64,000 nucleotides of DNA, taken from assembly GCF_014932895.1 (NCBI RefSeq), contig NZ_JACYOF010000005.1, positions 310,001-374,000 on the forward strand. Reading direction: 5' to 3'. Positions 8,464 to 16,472 of this stretch are shown here, one piece after another (position 1 is the stretch's first letter; each line of letters opens with the position of its first letter). The notes beneath the pieces were generated by a model, which was not told where the DNA came from, ran no database searches, and worked only from the letters and a program-made list of their open reading frames with translations. Both the position numbers and the translations under genes were made by a program. This stretch comes from Bacillus thuringiensis. GTDB lineage: Bacteria; Bacillota; Bacilli; Bacillales; Bacillaceae_G.

Positions 8464-9414
8464 ATGAAAAGAAATACAAGAAAAATTGCAATTATCGGTA
8501 CTGGATTAGTTGGATCAAGTTGTGCGTATTCCATTGTAAACCAAGGCATTTGCGAAGAGCTATTATTAATTGATATAAATCATGACCGTGCAGTTGGGGA
8601 AGCGATGGATTTATCACACTGCATTAACTTTACAAATACAAGAACAAAAGTATATGCCGGAAACTATGAAGATTGCGCAGATATGGACATCGTTATTATT
8701 ACAGCAGGGCCAGCACCAAAGCCTGGACAAAGTCGTTTAGATACTTTAGGAGCAAGTGCAAAGATTATGGAAAGTGTTGTTGGCGGTGTAATGGAAAGTG
8801 GATTTAATGGTATTTTCTTAATCGCATCGAACCCAGTTGATATTATTACATATCAAGTGTGGAAATTATCTGGATTACCTAGAAATCGTGTGATCGGTAC
8901 AGGGACATCATTAGATTCTTCTCGTTTAAGAACAATTTTATCTGAAATATTACATGTAGATCCTCGTAGTATTCATGGGTATTCATTAGGAGAACATGGC
9001 GATTCTCAAATGGTTGCTTGGTCACATGTAACTGTTGGTGGAAAGCCAATTCTACAAATCTTAGAGGAACAAAAAGAACGTTTCGGTGAAATAGATTTAG
9101 ATGAAATTGTTGAGAAGACTGCAAAAGCTGGATGGGAAATTTATAAACGAAAAGGTACTACTTATTACGGCATCGGAAATTCTCTAGCATATATTGCGAG
9201 CTCAATCTTTAATGATGACTATCGTGTGATTGCTGTATCGGCTATTTTAGATGGTGAGTACGGTGAATATGATATTTGTACAGGAGTACCAGCTATTATT
9301 ACTAGAGACGGTATGAAAGAAGTTGTAGAACTAAATTTAACAGAAGAGGAAGAAGCGCGCTTCGCAAAATCAAACGATATTTTACGCGATTATATGAAAA
9401 CAATTGGCTACTAA
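8464..9414 (+). CDS. ldh: L-lactate dehydrogenase
   Basis: Reduces pyruvate to L-lactate with NADH in the cytoplasm, restoring NAD during fermentation. 316 residues, the standard length. Seen: NAD-binding GTGLVGSS (about 12-19), the aspartate of LLLIDINHD that selects NADH, the substrate Arg in the loop after PAPKPGQSR, and the catalytic His in GEHGDSQ (about residue 180). The open frame extends upstream, but AGGAGAG seven bases before 8464 sets the start. B. cereus group genomes carry several ldh copies; which paralogue this is was not resolved. The EIIC-like gene follows after 22 bp. Confidence 0.93.
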   Translation: MKRNTRKIAIIGTGLVGSSCAYSIVNQGICEELLLIDINHDRAVGEAMDLSHCINFTNTRTKVYAGNYEDCADMDIVIITAGPAPKPGQSRLDTLGASAKIMESVVGGVMESGFNGIFLIASNPVDIITYQVWKLSGLPRNRVIGTGTSLDSSRLRTILSEILHVDPRSIHGYSLGEHGDSQMVAWSHVTVGGKPILQILEEQKERFGEIDLDEIVEKTAKAGWEIYKRKGTTYYGIGNSLAYIASSIFNDDYRVIAVSAILDGEYGEYDICTGVPAIITRDGMKEVVELNLTEEEEARFAKSNDILRDYMKTIGY

Positions 9415-9436
9415 CTTATAGAAGAAGGTGAAACAA

Positions 9437-10450
9437 ATGAAGGAATATATAATGTCTCGTGTGTTTAAAGCTTCTGCTGGAATTGCACAAGGTATTTTCG
9501 TATCCCTCGGAATTGGTTTACTGATCGAAAATATAGGAAGAATTGTTGATATACCATTACTTATTACAATCGGAGTTGTTGCAAAATCACTTATGGCACC
9601 AGCCATTGGAGCCGGGATCGCTTTTATGCTCGGTGCAAATGGTCTTGTCATCTTTTCAGCGATGGTAGCTGGAGCGATTGGTGCCGGATCCATTTCCATT
9701 ACTGAAGCAGGTTTAATCATTAAAACAGGTGAACCAATCGGTGCATTATTAACAGCAACTTTAGCGGTGTATATTGGTAAACGTTTAAGTGGGAAAACTG
9801 CTTTAGATATGATGCTCGTTCCATTTGCAGCAATATTAGGTTCTGGTTTAGTCGGTATTTGGTTAGCTCAAAATATTAGTCCAGTTTTAAATGCAGTTGG
9901 AGCATTCATTAAAGATAGCTCAGCTGGTAGCCCGTTCATCGCTTCTATCGTAATTGCAGTAGTTTGGGGATTACTACTTATTTCTCCAGCTTCATCAGCT
10001 GCTTTAGCGATCGCACTTAGCTTAGATGGCGTTGCAGGAGGAGCAGCCCTTGCAGGATGTGTTGCTCAGTTTATCGGATTTTCTGTTATTTCAGCGAAAG
10101 AAAATAATTTAGGTGGCATATTAGCTCAGGCACTTTGTACTCCAAAAGTGCAGTTACCGAACATTACTAAAAATCCAATGATTCTCGTCCCGACTGTCGT
10201 CGCCAGTGCAATAGTTGGCCCAGTATCAGCATTAATTTTCCAACTGGAAGCAGGAAAAGAAATTGCAGGTCTTGGATTAAGTTCTCTTATCGCACCAATT
10301 AATTTAATTTCCAGCCAAGGATGGGAAGTTGTCCCAGCGATGGTAATCACTTATATCATCATTCCAGTAGCTGTTTCTTATATACTTTACATCGCCCTTA
10401 AAAAAGCAGGTCGTATTCATTCTGGTGATATGACTGTACCGCAATCTTAA
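9437..10450 (+). CDS. PTS EIIC-like membrane transport protein (PTS_EIIC type 2 family)
   Basis: A 337-residue, highly hydrophobic protein with about nine to ten Gly/Ala-rich membrane spans and no soluble EIIA or EIIB domain. The pattern fits the small PTS_EIIC_2-type family of predicted regulators/transporters. No phosphorylation-site Cys or His of a classic PTS enzyme can be pointed to, so substrate and mechanism are unknown. It sits 22 bp after ldh and shares its terminator, so the two are probably one operon; a link to lactate or an organic acid is inference only. The ATG at 9437 (GAAGG upstream) is preferred over the GTG at 9428. Confidence 0.7.
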   Translation: MKEYIMSRVFKASAGIAQGIFVSLGIGLLIENIGRIVDIPLLITIGVVAKSLMAPAIGAGIAFMLGANGLVIFSAMVAGAIGAGSISITEAGLIIKTGEPIGALLTATLAVYIGKRLSGKTALDMMLVPFAAILGSGLVGIWLAQNISPVLNAVGAFIKDSSAGSPFIASIVIAVVWGLLLISPASSAALAIALSLDGVAGGAALAGCVAQFIGFSVISAKENNLGGILAQALCTPKVQLPNITKNPMILVPTVVASAIVGPVSALIFQLEAGKEIAGLGLSSLIAPINLISSQGWEVVPAMVITYIIIPVAVSYILYIALKKAGRIHSGDMTVPQS

Positions 10451-10474
10451 TTTAAAAATCTCCTTTTATATAGA

Positions 10475-10507
10475 GAAAAGCAGACTGAAAACACAGTCTG
10501 CTTTTTT
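10475..10507 (+). terminator. Terminator of ldh operon
   Basis: AAAAGCAGACTG pairs with CAGTCTGCTTTTTT. Confidence 0.88.
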
Positions 10508-10511
10508 ACAT

Positions 10512-10635
10512 TTTATCCCGCTATTTGCGGGCAGTAAGACACCCACCTCAAAATGGGGTTAGAGCAAAGAAGTTAAGTGGGAGTCGGGCTGCCCGTAAAC
10601 GCCCGATTGGTGCGGGCTGATTAAAGTTTCACTTT
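10512..10635 (+). repeat. bcr1 element, copy A
   Basis: Starts TTTATCCCGCTATTTGCGGG, continues with the CAGTAAGAC...CCCACCTC, AGTGGGAGTC and GCCCGTAAACGCCCGATTGG blocks and ends GATTAAAGTTTCAC. This is the bcr1 repeat of the B. cereus group, a non-autonomous mobile element that duplicates a TTTAT target. The terminal AATAATCAGTGGG hairpin segment is missing. Its end runs into the 3' end of the PAP2 gene and supplies that gene's stop codon. Confidence 0.85.
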
Positions 10636-11274
10636 CTGATTTTGTTTTACTGGAACTGTCACAGTTTCTTTTGCTAACAATAGTTGAACACCGAAGTATA
10701 ATATGCTTGCGAGTGTCATACCAGAAACAGCATCTACGAATGCATGCTGTTTTGTAAATAATGTTGATAAAATGATAAGTGTACCAAAGAAAGTAAGAAT
10801 GTAATATCCAAAAGCATGCTCTTCTCTACGCTTAAAGGCAGCTAACATAATTACAAATGTAGTAAGAACATGAATGCTAGGAAAACAGTTTACAGGTTGA
10901 TCGATACTATAAATATAGCGGACTAGTTCGGAAAATACATCTGTTCCAACGACAGTCGGACGTGGTACCGTCGTCTGCCAAAAATAATAAATAGAAAAAC
11001 AAGCAAGTTTTCCAAGGATTATACTACTTAAAGTAACGTAATATTGCTTTCGATCAGCAAAACAATAATAAATAAGTGCACCGTATAAGTATGGGAACCA
11101 AAGTAAATAAGGAATAATAAATGCTTTTACAAATGGAATCCAATCATCTACTACTGTTGTGACATTCACTGCGTGAACAGCTGATTTATTTAATACGTCG
11201 TAAAGGGGACTTACGAGTACGAGTAGAAGTATATAACTTAAAGGAAGAACCGATGAAAGTTTAAATTTCTTCAT
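10621..11274 (-). CDS. PAP2 superfamily phosphatase, membrane-bound
   Basis: 217 residues with about six membrane helices. The three PAP2 phosphatase motifs are present in relaxed form: VPRPTV (about residue 104), PSIHV with its catalytic-region His (about 132) and TKQHAFVDAVSG (about 170). Such enzymes remove phosphate from lipid phosphates such as undecaprenyl pyrophosphate or phosphatidic acid at the outer face of the membrane. The start is not certain: I see no strong ribosome site, but MKKFKL... is a normal beginning. The last codons (KVKL-stop) are written by the end of bcr1 copy A, so the natural C-terminus was probably altered. Confidence 0.85.
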   Translation of the reverse strand: MKKFKLSSVLPLSYILLLVLVSPLYDVLNKSAVHAVNVTTVVDDWIPFVKAFIIPYLLWFPYLYGALIYYCFADRKQYYVTLSSIILGKLACFSIYYFWQTTVPRPTVVGTDVFSELVRYIYSIDQPVNCFPSIHVLTTFVIMLAAFKRREEHAFGYYILTFFGTLIILSTLFTKQHAFVDAVSGMTLASILYFGVQLLLAKETVTVPVKQNQKVKL

Positions 11275-11420
11275 GAAAATCTCCTATGTTTTTTAGTAAT
11301 GTAAGTAAATTCAATTGATTATAATATAGAAATGCGATTTGGGCTATCGATTTTACTTACATTTTCTTGGATTCACCTTACATTTTTGTCACTTGACTTA
11401 AAAGAAGGGGAGGGTGCTAA

Positions 11421-11951
11421 ATGAAGTGTTTATCGTATTTTTTAGTTTTTATATTGTTATGTCTAGTGAGCGCTGGGTGTGCAAAGGATAAAGAAGGAGA
11501 GAAATTAGAATATAACGGGAGAGCACTCGTAATTGGAGTTGTTGGAGAAAAGCCGAAAGATACGTTTAGAAATATAAAGTTTGAAAAAATGAAGTTAGAG
11601 GAAATGACAAAGAAATCTAAGGAAGTGGATGGCTTTCTAATAATGAAAGATCACTTTCAAGAGGCTTCAAAAGAGCAATATAAAAATGTATTTTCCTCTT
11701 TAAAGAAACCAGTCTTTTTTGTCGGTTTACAAGATAAATCATATTCAATTTTTATTACAAAAAATGTAGAGTATAACAGAGCACCAAAAGATGTAAATGC
11801 TATGTATACGCAAGGTTTTGCGAATATCGGAAGCGGTGAAGGACAACAATGGGGAGTGGGTTTATCAAATGGTGGAAATACAGAAGAAAGTATTCATAAT
11901 ATGTATATCGTAGTATTTCAAACAATTGCAGATTATTTGAATAGATCATGA
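11421..11951 (+). CDS. Lipoprotein of unknown function
   Basis: 176 residues with an N-terminal signal peptide and the lipobox LVSAGC (Cys at about residue 20), so the mature protein is lipid-anchored outside the membrane. The rest is soluble and mixed alpha/beta, with no motif I recognise. A GGGGAGGG ribosome site precedes the ATG and a terminator follows, so it is a single-gene unit. It lies opposite to the PAP2 gene, and the 146-bp gap carries both promoters. Confidence 0.75.
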   Translation: MKCLSYFLVFILLCLVSAGCAKDKEGEKLEYNGRALVIGVVGEKPKDTFRNIKFEKMKLEEMTKKSKEVDGFLIMKDHFQEASKEQYKNVFSSLKKPVFFVGLQDKSYSIFITKNVEYNRAPKDVNAMYTQGFANIGSGEGQQWGVGLSNGGNTEESIHNMYIVVFQTIADYLNRS

Positions 11952-11982
11952 GAAGCCTTTAGAGAGAAGGCTTCTTATTTTT
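11951..11982 (+). terminator. Terminator of lipoprotein gene
   Basis: AGAAGCCTTT...AAGGCTTCTT followed by ATTTTT; the T-run merges with the start of bcr1 copy B. Confidence 0.8.
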
Positions 11983-12138
11983 ATCCCGCTATTTGCGGGC
12001 AGTAAGACCCCTACCTCAAAATTCAGCGAAAGCGAAGAAGTTAGGTGGGAGTCGAGCTGCTTGTAAACGCCCGATTGGGGTGGGCTAATAATCAGTGGGG
12101 ATGAAGAAAACCCCCACTGATTATTAGTTGAACTTTAT
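11980..12138 (+). repeat. bcr1 element, copy B (near full length)
   Basis: Complete bcr1 of about 150 bp: CCCGCTATTTGCGGGCAG at the left, GCCCGATTGG and the terminal AATCAGTGGGG...CCCCCACTGATT hairpin at the right. TTTAT is found at both borders (11980-11984 and 12134-12138), the expected target duplication. Confidence 0.9.
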
Positions 12139-12142
12139 TTAT

Positions 12143-12400
12143 GGTATATGTTTGGTACGGACGAGATTATTAATTGTAAAGGTTGATGTGGAGAAATACA
12201 GAATTAATCAAACGTTTGTTTAAGATATATGTTCGGTAGGGAAGAGTCGATGCAGCTTAAAGGAAAACATAGAAAAATACAGGACTAATCAAACGTTTGT
12301 TTAAGATGTATGTTCGGTAAAAAAGAAGCAATGTAGCCCAAAGGCTAACATAGAAAAATAAGAAATTAAATAAACGTTTGTTTAAGATATATGTTCGGTG
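12143..12400 (+). repeat. 81-bp tandem direct repeat, 3.2 units
   Basis: Three full 81-bp units (12143-12223, 12224-12304, 12305-12385) and 15 bp of a fourth. Each unit begins G(A/G)T(A/G)TATGTT(C/T)GGTA and ends in AAACGTTTGTTTAA; the middles are more diverged. Each holds the palindrome AAACGTTT. The array is intergenic, between bcr1 copy B and yusI; the following 12401-12540 is AT-rich with no gene. Confidence 0.88.
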
Positions 12401-12581
12401 CAGGGTGAGAAAAAATTATATATTTATTTTTTTCTTGATAAATAGCGGAAAAATAAGAAAAATTCGCAGGATTATTGAAATTTATCACGAAATAAGTAAA
12501 AGTTTAGCGAATAATCGTTTGAAATAATAAAATGTTTTCTATATGATAAAGGTAAAGGTTAGTAAAAAAGTAGGTGAATTT

Positions 12582-12947
12582 ATGACAGTAACATTTTATT
12601 CATATCCAAAGTGTGGCACATGTCAAAAAGCAAAGAAATGGTTTGAGGCAAACGATGTAGCATATGAGATGATTCATATTGTTGAAAATCCACCGTCAAA
12701 AGAAGATTTACGTAATTTGCATGAAAAAAGTGAATTACCATTAAAAAAATTCTTTAATACAAGTGGAATGCGTTACCGTGAACTTGGTCTGAAAGATAAG
12801 TTGAAAGATGCAAGTGAAGACGAAATGTATGAACTTTTAGCATCTGATGGCATGTTGATTAAACGTCCAATTGTAACAGATGGAACGAGTGTAACACTTG
12901 GTTTTAACGAAGAGCAGTTTGAAAGTGTGTGGAAAAAGTACCAATAA
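12582..12947 (+). CDS. yusI: ArsC/Spx-family protein YusI
   Basis: 121 residues of the arsenate reductase/Spx thioredoxin-like fold, with the redox motif CGTC near the N-terminus ([13 protein letters not shown]) and [13 protein letters not shown] near the C-terminus. It matches YusI of B. subtilis in sequence and position. It lacks the known Spx regulatory residues that I could check, so it is better called an ArsC-like protein of unknown substrate. The start is set at the ATG at 12582 with AGGTG upstream rather than the earlier in-frame start at 12543. gcvH follows after 41 bp. Confidence 0.87.
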   Translation: MTVTFYSYPKCGTCQKAKKWFEANDVAYEMIHIVENPPSKEDLRNLHEKSELPLKKFFNTSGMRYRELGLKDKLKDASEDEMYELLASDGMLIKRPIVTDGTSVTLGFNEEQFESVWKKYQ

Positions 12948-12988
12948 GGTATTTTTACATAATTTATACATTCACTGGAGGTACAGTC

Positions 12989-13372
12989 ATGAGCATTCCA
13001 AATAATTTACGTTACTCTGAAGAACACGAATGGGTAAAAACAGAAGGTAATGAGGTTGTTATCGGTATTACTCATTTTGCACAAGGTGAGCTAGGCGATA
13101 TCGTATTCGTTGAGCTTCCTGAAGTAGGTGCAACAATCGAAGCTGACGAGCCATTCGGAAGCGTAGAATCTGTTAAAACAGTTTCTGAATTATACGCACC
13201 TGTAAGTGGTAAAGTTGTAGCAGTAAACGAAGAATTAAGTGACCAACCAGAACTTGTTAACGAATCTCCATACGAGGGTGCATGGATGGTTAAAGTTGAA
13301 CTTTCTGATGCAAGCCAAGTTGAGAAGTTATTAACTGCAGAAAAATACGCAGAAATGACAAACCAAGACTAA
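12989..13372 (+). CDS. gcvH: Glycine cleavage system H protein
   Basis: 127 residues, the normal size. Lipoyl carrier of the glycine cleavage system that shuttles the aminomethyl group; in Bacillus GcvH is also the hub for lipoate transfer to other enzymes. The lipoyl-lysine lies in the conserved [14 protein letters not shown] hairpin (Lys at about 63). ATG 12989 has GGAGG nine bases upstream; the longer open frame from 12929 is not used. The lipoyl synthase gene is about 14.7 kb downstream in this same window. Confidence 0.96.
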   Translation: MSIPNNLRYSEEHEWVKTEGNEVVIGITHFAQGELGDIVFVELPEVGATIEADEPFGSVESVKTVSELYAPVSGKVVAVNEELSDQPELVNESPYEGAWMVKVELSDASQVEKLLTAEKYAEMTNQD

Positions 13373-13385
13373 TTTTAGTCGATTG

Positions 13386-13416
13386 AAGGACAGCCTTTGT
13401 GCTGTCCTTTTTATTT
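13386..13416 (+). terminator. Terminator of gcvH
   Basis: AAGGACAGC...GCTGTCCTTTTT. Confidence 0.88.
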
Positions 13417-13484
13417 TGTGCTACATAATGAGTTAAAAAGCACATATTTATGAATCAATTATCATGTGAGTGTACATTAATGGG

Positions 13485-13668
13485 AAACCTTTTTAGTGAA
13501 GTTTCATGCTCTTTACAATCTGATCGATTCGCTTTCGTTTTTCATTGTCCAGCTCCACCTCCTAGCTCTGCAAGTCTAAAAACCTTCCGCACGAGAAGAC
13601 AAAAAGCGTCTTCTGTGCGAAAGAACCCTAACCAACAGGGCTAAACAGTTGGTTCCGCTTTTCTTTAT
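13485..13668 (+). repeat. Interspersed repeat region, first module
   Basis: Contains an ATTGTCCAGCTCCA block that recurs at 13668, a CTTCTCGT/GAAGACAAAAAGCGTCTTC hairpin, and AACCAACAGGGCTAAACAGTTGGTT, which pairs with itself. It looks like one or two short interspersed repeats rather than coding sequence; an open frame at 13450-13644 runs through it but has no ribosome site and repeat-like content. Confidence 0.55.
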
Positions 13669-13785
13669 TGTCCAGCTCCAGCAGCTAGATTGTTCGGTGG
13701 CTTCGCTTCTTCCTGCGAGGCAAAAAGCGCCTCTACGTCAGAAGTTCCATCCCTCTCACAATCTGAACGAGCCGCTTCTGCTTTT
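13669..13785 (+). repeat. Interspersed repeat (bcr-like family R), copy 2
   Basis: Same block order as the copies at 4429-4520 (inverted) and 55320-55443: TTCGGTGGCTTCGCTTCTTCC, GAGGCAAAAAGCGCCTCTA, CAGAAGTTCCATCC, then CTGAACGAGCCGCTTCTGCTTT. The GAGGC/GCCTC core forms a hairpin. Confidence 0.78.
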
Positions 13786-13881
13786 CTTTTGCAAAAATAA
13801 ACAGGAAACAACATGAAAATAACGAATATACTATATACTAAGTTAAAGGTTGTATAGTATATGGTGATCGGGTGATGACAT

Positions 13882-14226
13882 ATGATTTATGTAGAAAAAG
13901 TCATTATTGTAGAAGGTAAATCAGACAGAAGAAAGATTGAATCTATTATTCGTGAACCTGTGGAAATTGTTTGTACAAATGGTACAATTGGGTTGTCGAA
14001 AATGGATGAGCTCATTGATCAGTTTTTTGATAAGGAAGTGTATGTACTAGTGGATGCCGATGATGCTGGAGAAAAGTTAAGGAAACAATTTCGAAAGGAA
14101 TTTCCGCAGGCAGAGCATATTTATATTGATCGCTCGTACCGAGAAGTGGCAACTGCGCCGTCTTCACACTTAGCAAACGTATTATGGGGAGCTGACATTG
14201 ACGTTTATACAGAATATTTACGGTAA
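13882..14226 (+). CDS. yusF: Toprim domain protein YusF
   Basis: A 114-residue stand-alone Toprim domain, as found in topoisomerases, primases and RNase M5: IIVEGKSDRRKIE carries the conserved Glu, and VYVLVDADDAGEKLRKQF carries the DxD metal-binding pair. Matches YusF of B. subtilis. The family suggests metal-dependent nucleic-acid cleavage or binding, but the true activity is unknown. yusE starts three bases after its stop, so they are translationally linked. Confidence 0.85.
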   Translation: MIYVEKVIIVEGKSDRRKIESIIREPVEIVCTNGTIGLSKMDELIDQFFDKEVYVLVDADDAGEKLRKQFRKEFPQAEHIYIDRSYREVATAPSSHLANVLWGADIDVYTEYLR

Positions 14227-14229
14227 GGA

Positions 14230-14538
14230 ATGATAGAAGTGATTGATTGGACAGGAGCCGAAGCTACAGCCCTAATAGAAAACGAAGAAAAAACAGTGTT
14301 ATATGTGTATACTCCAATGTGTGGAACATGCCAATTAGCAAAAAAGATGTTAACAGTCGTTGAGATGACAGTTGAAGATTTGAAAATTGGGATGTTAGAT
14401 TTAAATTACGCTCCGCATTTAGCGAAAGAGTATGGGATCGAAAGTGTACCCTGTTTACTTATTTTTGAAAATGGGACACTGTTGAAGAAAATATATGCAT
14501 TTCATTCGGTTGAATATTTATATACGGAATTAAAGTAG
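14230..14538 (+). CDS. yusE: Thioredoxin family protein YusE
   Basis: 102 residues with the thioredoxin fold and the redox pair in YTPMCGTCQLAKKM (about residue 32), plus the cis-Pro loop GIESVPCLLIF. Matches YusE of B. subtilis. The CGTC motif replaces the classic CGPC, which raises the redox potential. Its start overlaps the end region of yusF (stop at 14226, ATG at 14230). Probably a cytoplasmic thiol-disulfide protein; the partner is unknown. Confidence 0.85.
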   Translation: MIEVIDWTGAEATALIENEEKTVLYVYTPMCGTCQLAKKMLTVVEMTVEDLKIGMLDLNYAPHLAKEYGIESVPCLLIFENGTLLKKIYAFHSVEYLYTELK

Positions 14539-14586
14539 GCGGCAAAAATTTTGCCGCCTCGACATATTTCTTGGGAAATATGTCGA
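14538..14586 (+). other. Two adjacent perfect hairpins after yusE
   Basis: GGCGGCAAAA (14538-14547) pairs with TTTTGCCGCC (14549-14558). Immediately after, TCGACATATTT (14559-14569) pairs with AAATATGTCGA (14576-14586). Neither has a T-run, so they may protect or process the mRNA rather than end it. Confidence 0.6.
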
Positions 14587-14690
14587 GAGGCAGGATGGCT
14601 ACAGTATTTGTCGAGCGAAAGTAACAGGATTGCTCTTTAGTAAGAGGGAATGGTATGTAATAGAAAGTGATATGAAGGATGTGATTTAGG

Positions 14691-15035
14691 GTGAAATTAT
14701 ATTCTTTGCTACAATCATTTGTAAGTTACGCTAATGGTCAATATCATTTAGAACCACTTTTAAGACAAGGAGAAAAAACTGTTAATTTTCGTTTTGGAGA
14801 TGAGAGTTGTTCATTACAAATTTCAAGAGATTATATAGAGCTATTAAAAGAGGAAAGAGGAACGGAACAAATCGTTTGTGTAGATGAAGAGGATGTAGAA
14901 CACTTGGTAAGCGGAAATGTAAGATTGCAGACGTTAATGAACGATGGGCGTGTACAATATTCGGGAACGTATCGAACGATGCTATTAGTTGAATCGATGT
15001 TTCATATATGTAAACCAATGTCAGTAGGCGCTTAA
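14691..15035 (+). CDS. yusD: YusD, SCP2-like domain protein
   Basis: 114 residues; begins with GTG at 14691, with AAGGA eleven bases upstream. Sequence and place (between yusE and the met genes) match YusD of B. subtilis, which has a sterol-carrier-like fold. No catalytic motif is visible and the function is unknown. Confidence 0.72.
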   Translation: MKLYSLLQSFVSYANGQYHLEPLLRQGEKTVNFRFGDESCSLQISRDYIELLKEERGTEQIVCVDEEDVEHLVSGNVRLQTLMNDGRVQYSGTYRTMLLVESMFHICKPMSVGA

Positions 15036-15069
15036 AATTCTGAAGTTTCTTTTTTCGCGAAAATTTCTA

Positions 15070-15098
15070 TTGACACGCCGTGTGGATATTGATACAAT
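15070..15098 (+). promoter_or_regulatory. Sigma-A promoter of metNPQ
   Basis: TTGACA at 15070-15075, a 17-bp spacer and TACAAT at 15093-15098: a near-consensus sigma-A promoter placed 60 bp before the SAM riboswitch. Confidence 0.88.
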
Positions 15099-15158
15099 TC
15101 AATTCATAAAATATAGACAATTTCATAAATTACAAATCAGACGAAAATTAAATCTGAT

Positions 15159-15272
15159 TTCTCTTATCAAGAGAGGTGGAGGGACTGTGCCCTGTGAAGC
15201 CCGGCAACCGTCAACTTATGTTGAAATGGTGCCAATTCCTGCAAAGCAAATGCTTTGAGAGATGAGAGAGAG
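15159..15272 (+). ncRNA. SAM-I (S-box) riboswitch
   Basis: Contains the S-box signature in order: CTCTTATCAAGAGAGGTGGA, GGGACTGTGCCCTGTGAAGC, CCGGCAACC, GGTGCCAATTCCTGC, and the closing GAGAGATGAGAGAG. SAM binding favours the terminator at 15298 and shuts off methionine import when methyl donor is plentiful. The base pattern GACTGTGCCC differs slightly from the commoner GGCCC form. Confidence 0.95.
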
Positions 15273-15297
15273 GGATAATGTTGTTATATACGCATAT

Positions 15298-15335
15298 AAA
15301 CCTTTCTGCTTCTCTAAAGCGGAAAGGTTTTTTTG
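15298..15335 (+). terminator. Riboswitch-controlled terminator of metNPQ leader
   Basis: AAACCTTTC...GAAAGGTTTTTTT hairpin between the SAM aptamer and metN. Confidence 0.9.
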
Positions 15336-15363
15336 TTGTTTGAATGCGGAGGACTTCAAACAA
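15336..15363 (+). other. Extra hairpin in metN leader
   Basis: TTGTTTGAA pairs perfectly with TTCAAACAA; the 10-base loop TGCGGAGGAC holds a GGAGG. It lies after the riboswitch terminator and some 80 bp before metN. Confidence 0.5.
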
Positions 15364-15446
15364 TAAAAGTAATTATAACGGTGGACTACACGCATCAAAA
15401 ATAAAACAATTGCGGAGTCTATCCAAATAAAAAAGGGGTGAACATC

Positions 15447-16472
15447 ATGATCTTATTAGAAAATGTAAAGAAAATATATAAGGCAAAAAGCGGTGATGTC
15501 ACTGCTGTAGATAACGCCAATTTAAAAATAGAAAAGGGCGAAATATTTGGTGTTATCGGATATAGTGGTGCTGGGAAAAGTTCTTTAATTAGATTGTTTA
15601 ATCAATTAGAGAAACCGACTTCTGGCCAAATTACAATTGCAAATCGTATAATTTCAGCAATTACAGGAAGTGAACTTCGTAAGGCGCGACAAGAAATCGG
15701 AATGATTTTCCAGCACTTTAACTTACTTTGGTCACGAACTGTAAGTGAAAATATTGCATTTCCACTTGAGATTGCAGGTGTTGATAAGGCGAAGAGAAAA
15801 AAGCGTGTGGAAGAATTAATTCGCCTCGTTGGATTAGAAGGAAGAGGAGACTCGTATCCATCTCAGCTAAGTGGTGGACAAAAGCAGCGCGTCGGGATTG
15901 CAAGAGCGTTAGCTAATAATCCGCAAGTACTTTTATGTGACGAAGCAACGTCAGCTCTTGATCCGGAAACGACAGATCAAATTTTAGATTTACTACTCGA
16001 TATTAATAAGCGCCTCGGTTTAACAATTGTATTGATTACGCATGAGATGCACGTGATTCGAAAGATTTGTAATCGAGTGGCGGTAATGGAGAGCGGAAAG
16101 ATTGTAGAAACGGGTCCAGTACTTGATGTATTCCGTAATCCGCAGCAGGACATTACGAAACGATTTGTACAACAGTTAACGGATTCTGAAGATACAAATG
16201 AAACGATTGAAAGTTTAATTGAAAAGTACCCAGATGGAAAAGTAATTCGTTTGCAGTTTATCGGTGAAGCTGTAGAAAGACCGGTACTTCAAAGGCTAAT
16301 GCAGCGCAGTGATATAGAAGTTAGCATTTTGCAAGGAAATATCGCACAAACGAATAACGGTTCTTACGGAAGTTTAGTTGTTCATTTAAATGGTGAGGAA
16401 ACAGCGATCCAGGAAGCGATAGAGGGAATACATCAAGATCAAGTAGAGCTGGAGGTGATTGCTCATGGATAA
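15447..16472 (+). CDS. metN: Methionine ABC transporter ATP-binding protein
   Basis: ATPase of the D/L-methionine importer, cytoplasmic face. 341 residues: Walker A GYSGAGKSS (about residue 38), signature LSGGQKQR, Walker B VLLCDEATSALD, and a C-terminal NIL-type regulatory domain from about residue 260 (methionine-sensing domain that blocks transport when methionine is high). ATG 15447 is placed by the AAGGGG site; the GTG at 15438 is too close to it. Overlaps metP by 8 bp. Confidence 0.95.
   Translation: MILLENVKKIYKAKSGDVTAVDNANLKIEKGEIFGVIGYSGAGKSSLIRLFNQLEKPTSGQITIANRIISAITGSELRKARQEIGMIFQHFNLLWSRTVSENIAFPLEIAGVDKAKRKKRVEELIRLVGLEGRGDSYPSQLSGGQKQRVGIARALANNPQVLLCDEATSALDPETTDQILDLLLDINKRLGLTIVLITHEMHVIRKICNRVAVMESGKIVETGPVLDVFRNPQQDITKRFVQQLTDSEDTNETIESLIEKYPDGKVIRLQFIGEAVERPVLQRLMQRSDIEVSILQGNIAQTNNGSYGSLVVHLNGEETAIQEAIEGIHQDQVELEVIAHG

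Noticed and set aside
12143-12400. CRISPR-like spacing of repeats
   Set aside because: The units are homologous along their whole 81 bp, with no unique spacers and no cas genes.
13450-13644. 64-residue open frame
   Set aside because: It runs through interspersed repeat sequence and has no ribosome site.
15070-15258. 62-residue open frame
   Set aside because: It covers the metNPQ promoter and SAM riboswitch; not coding.
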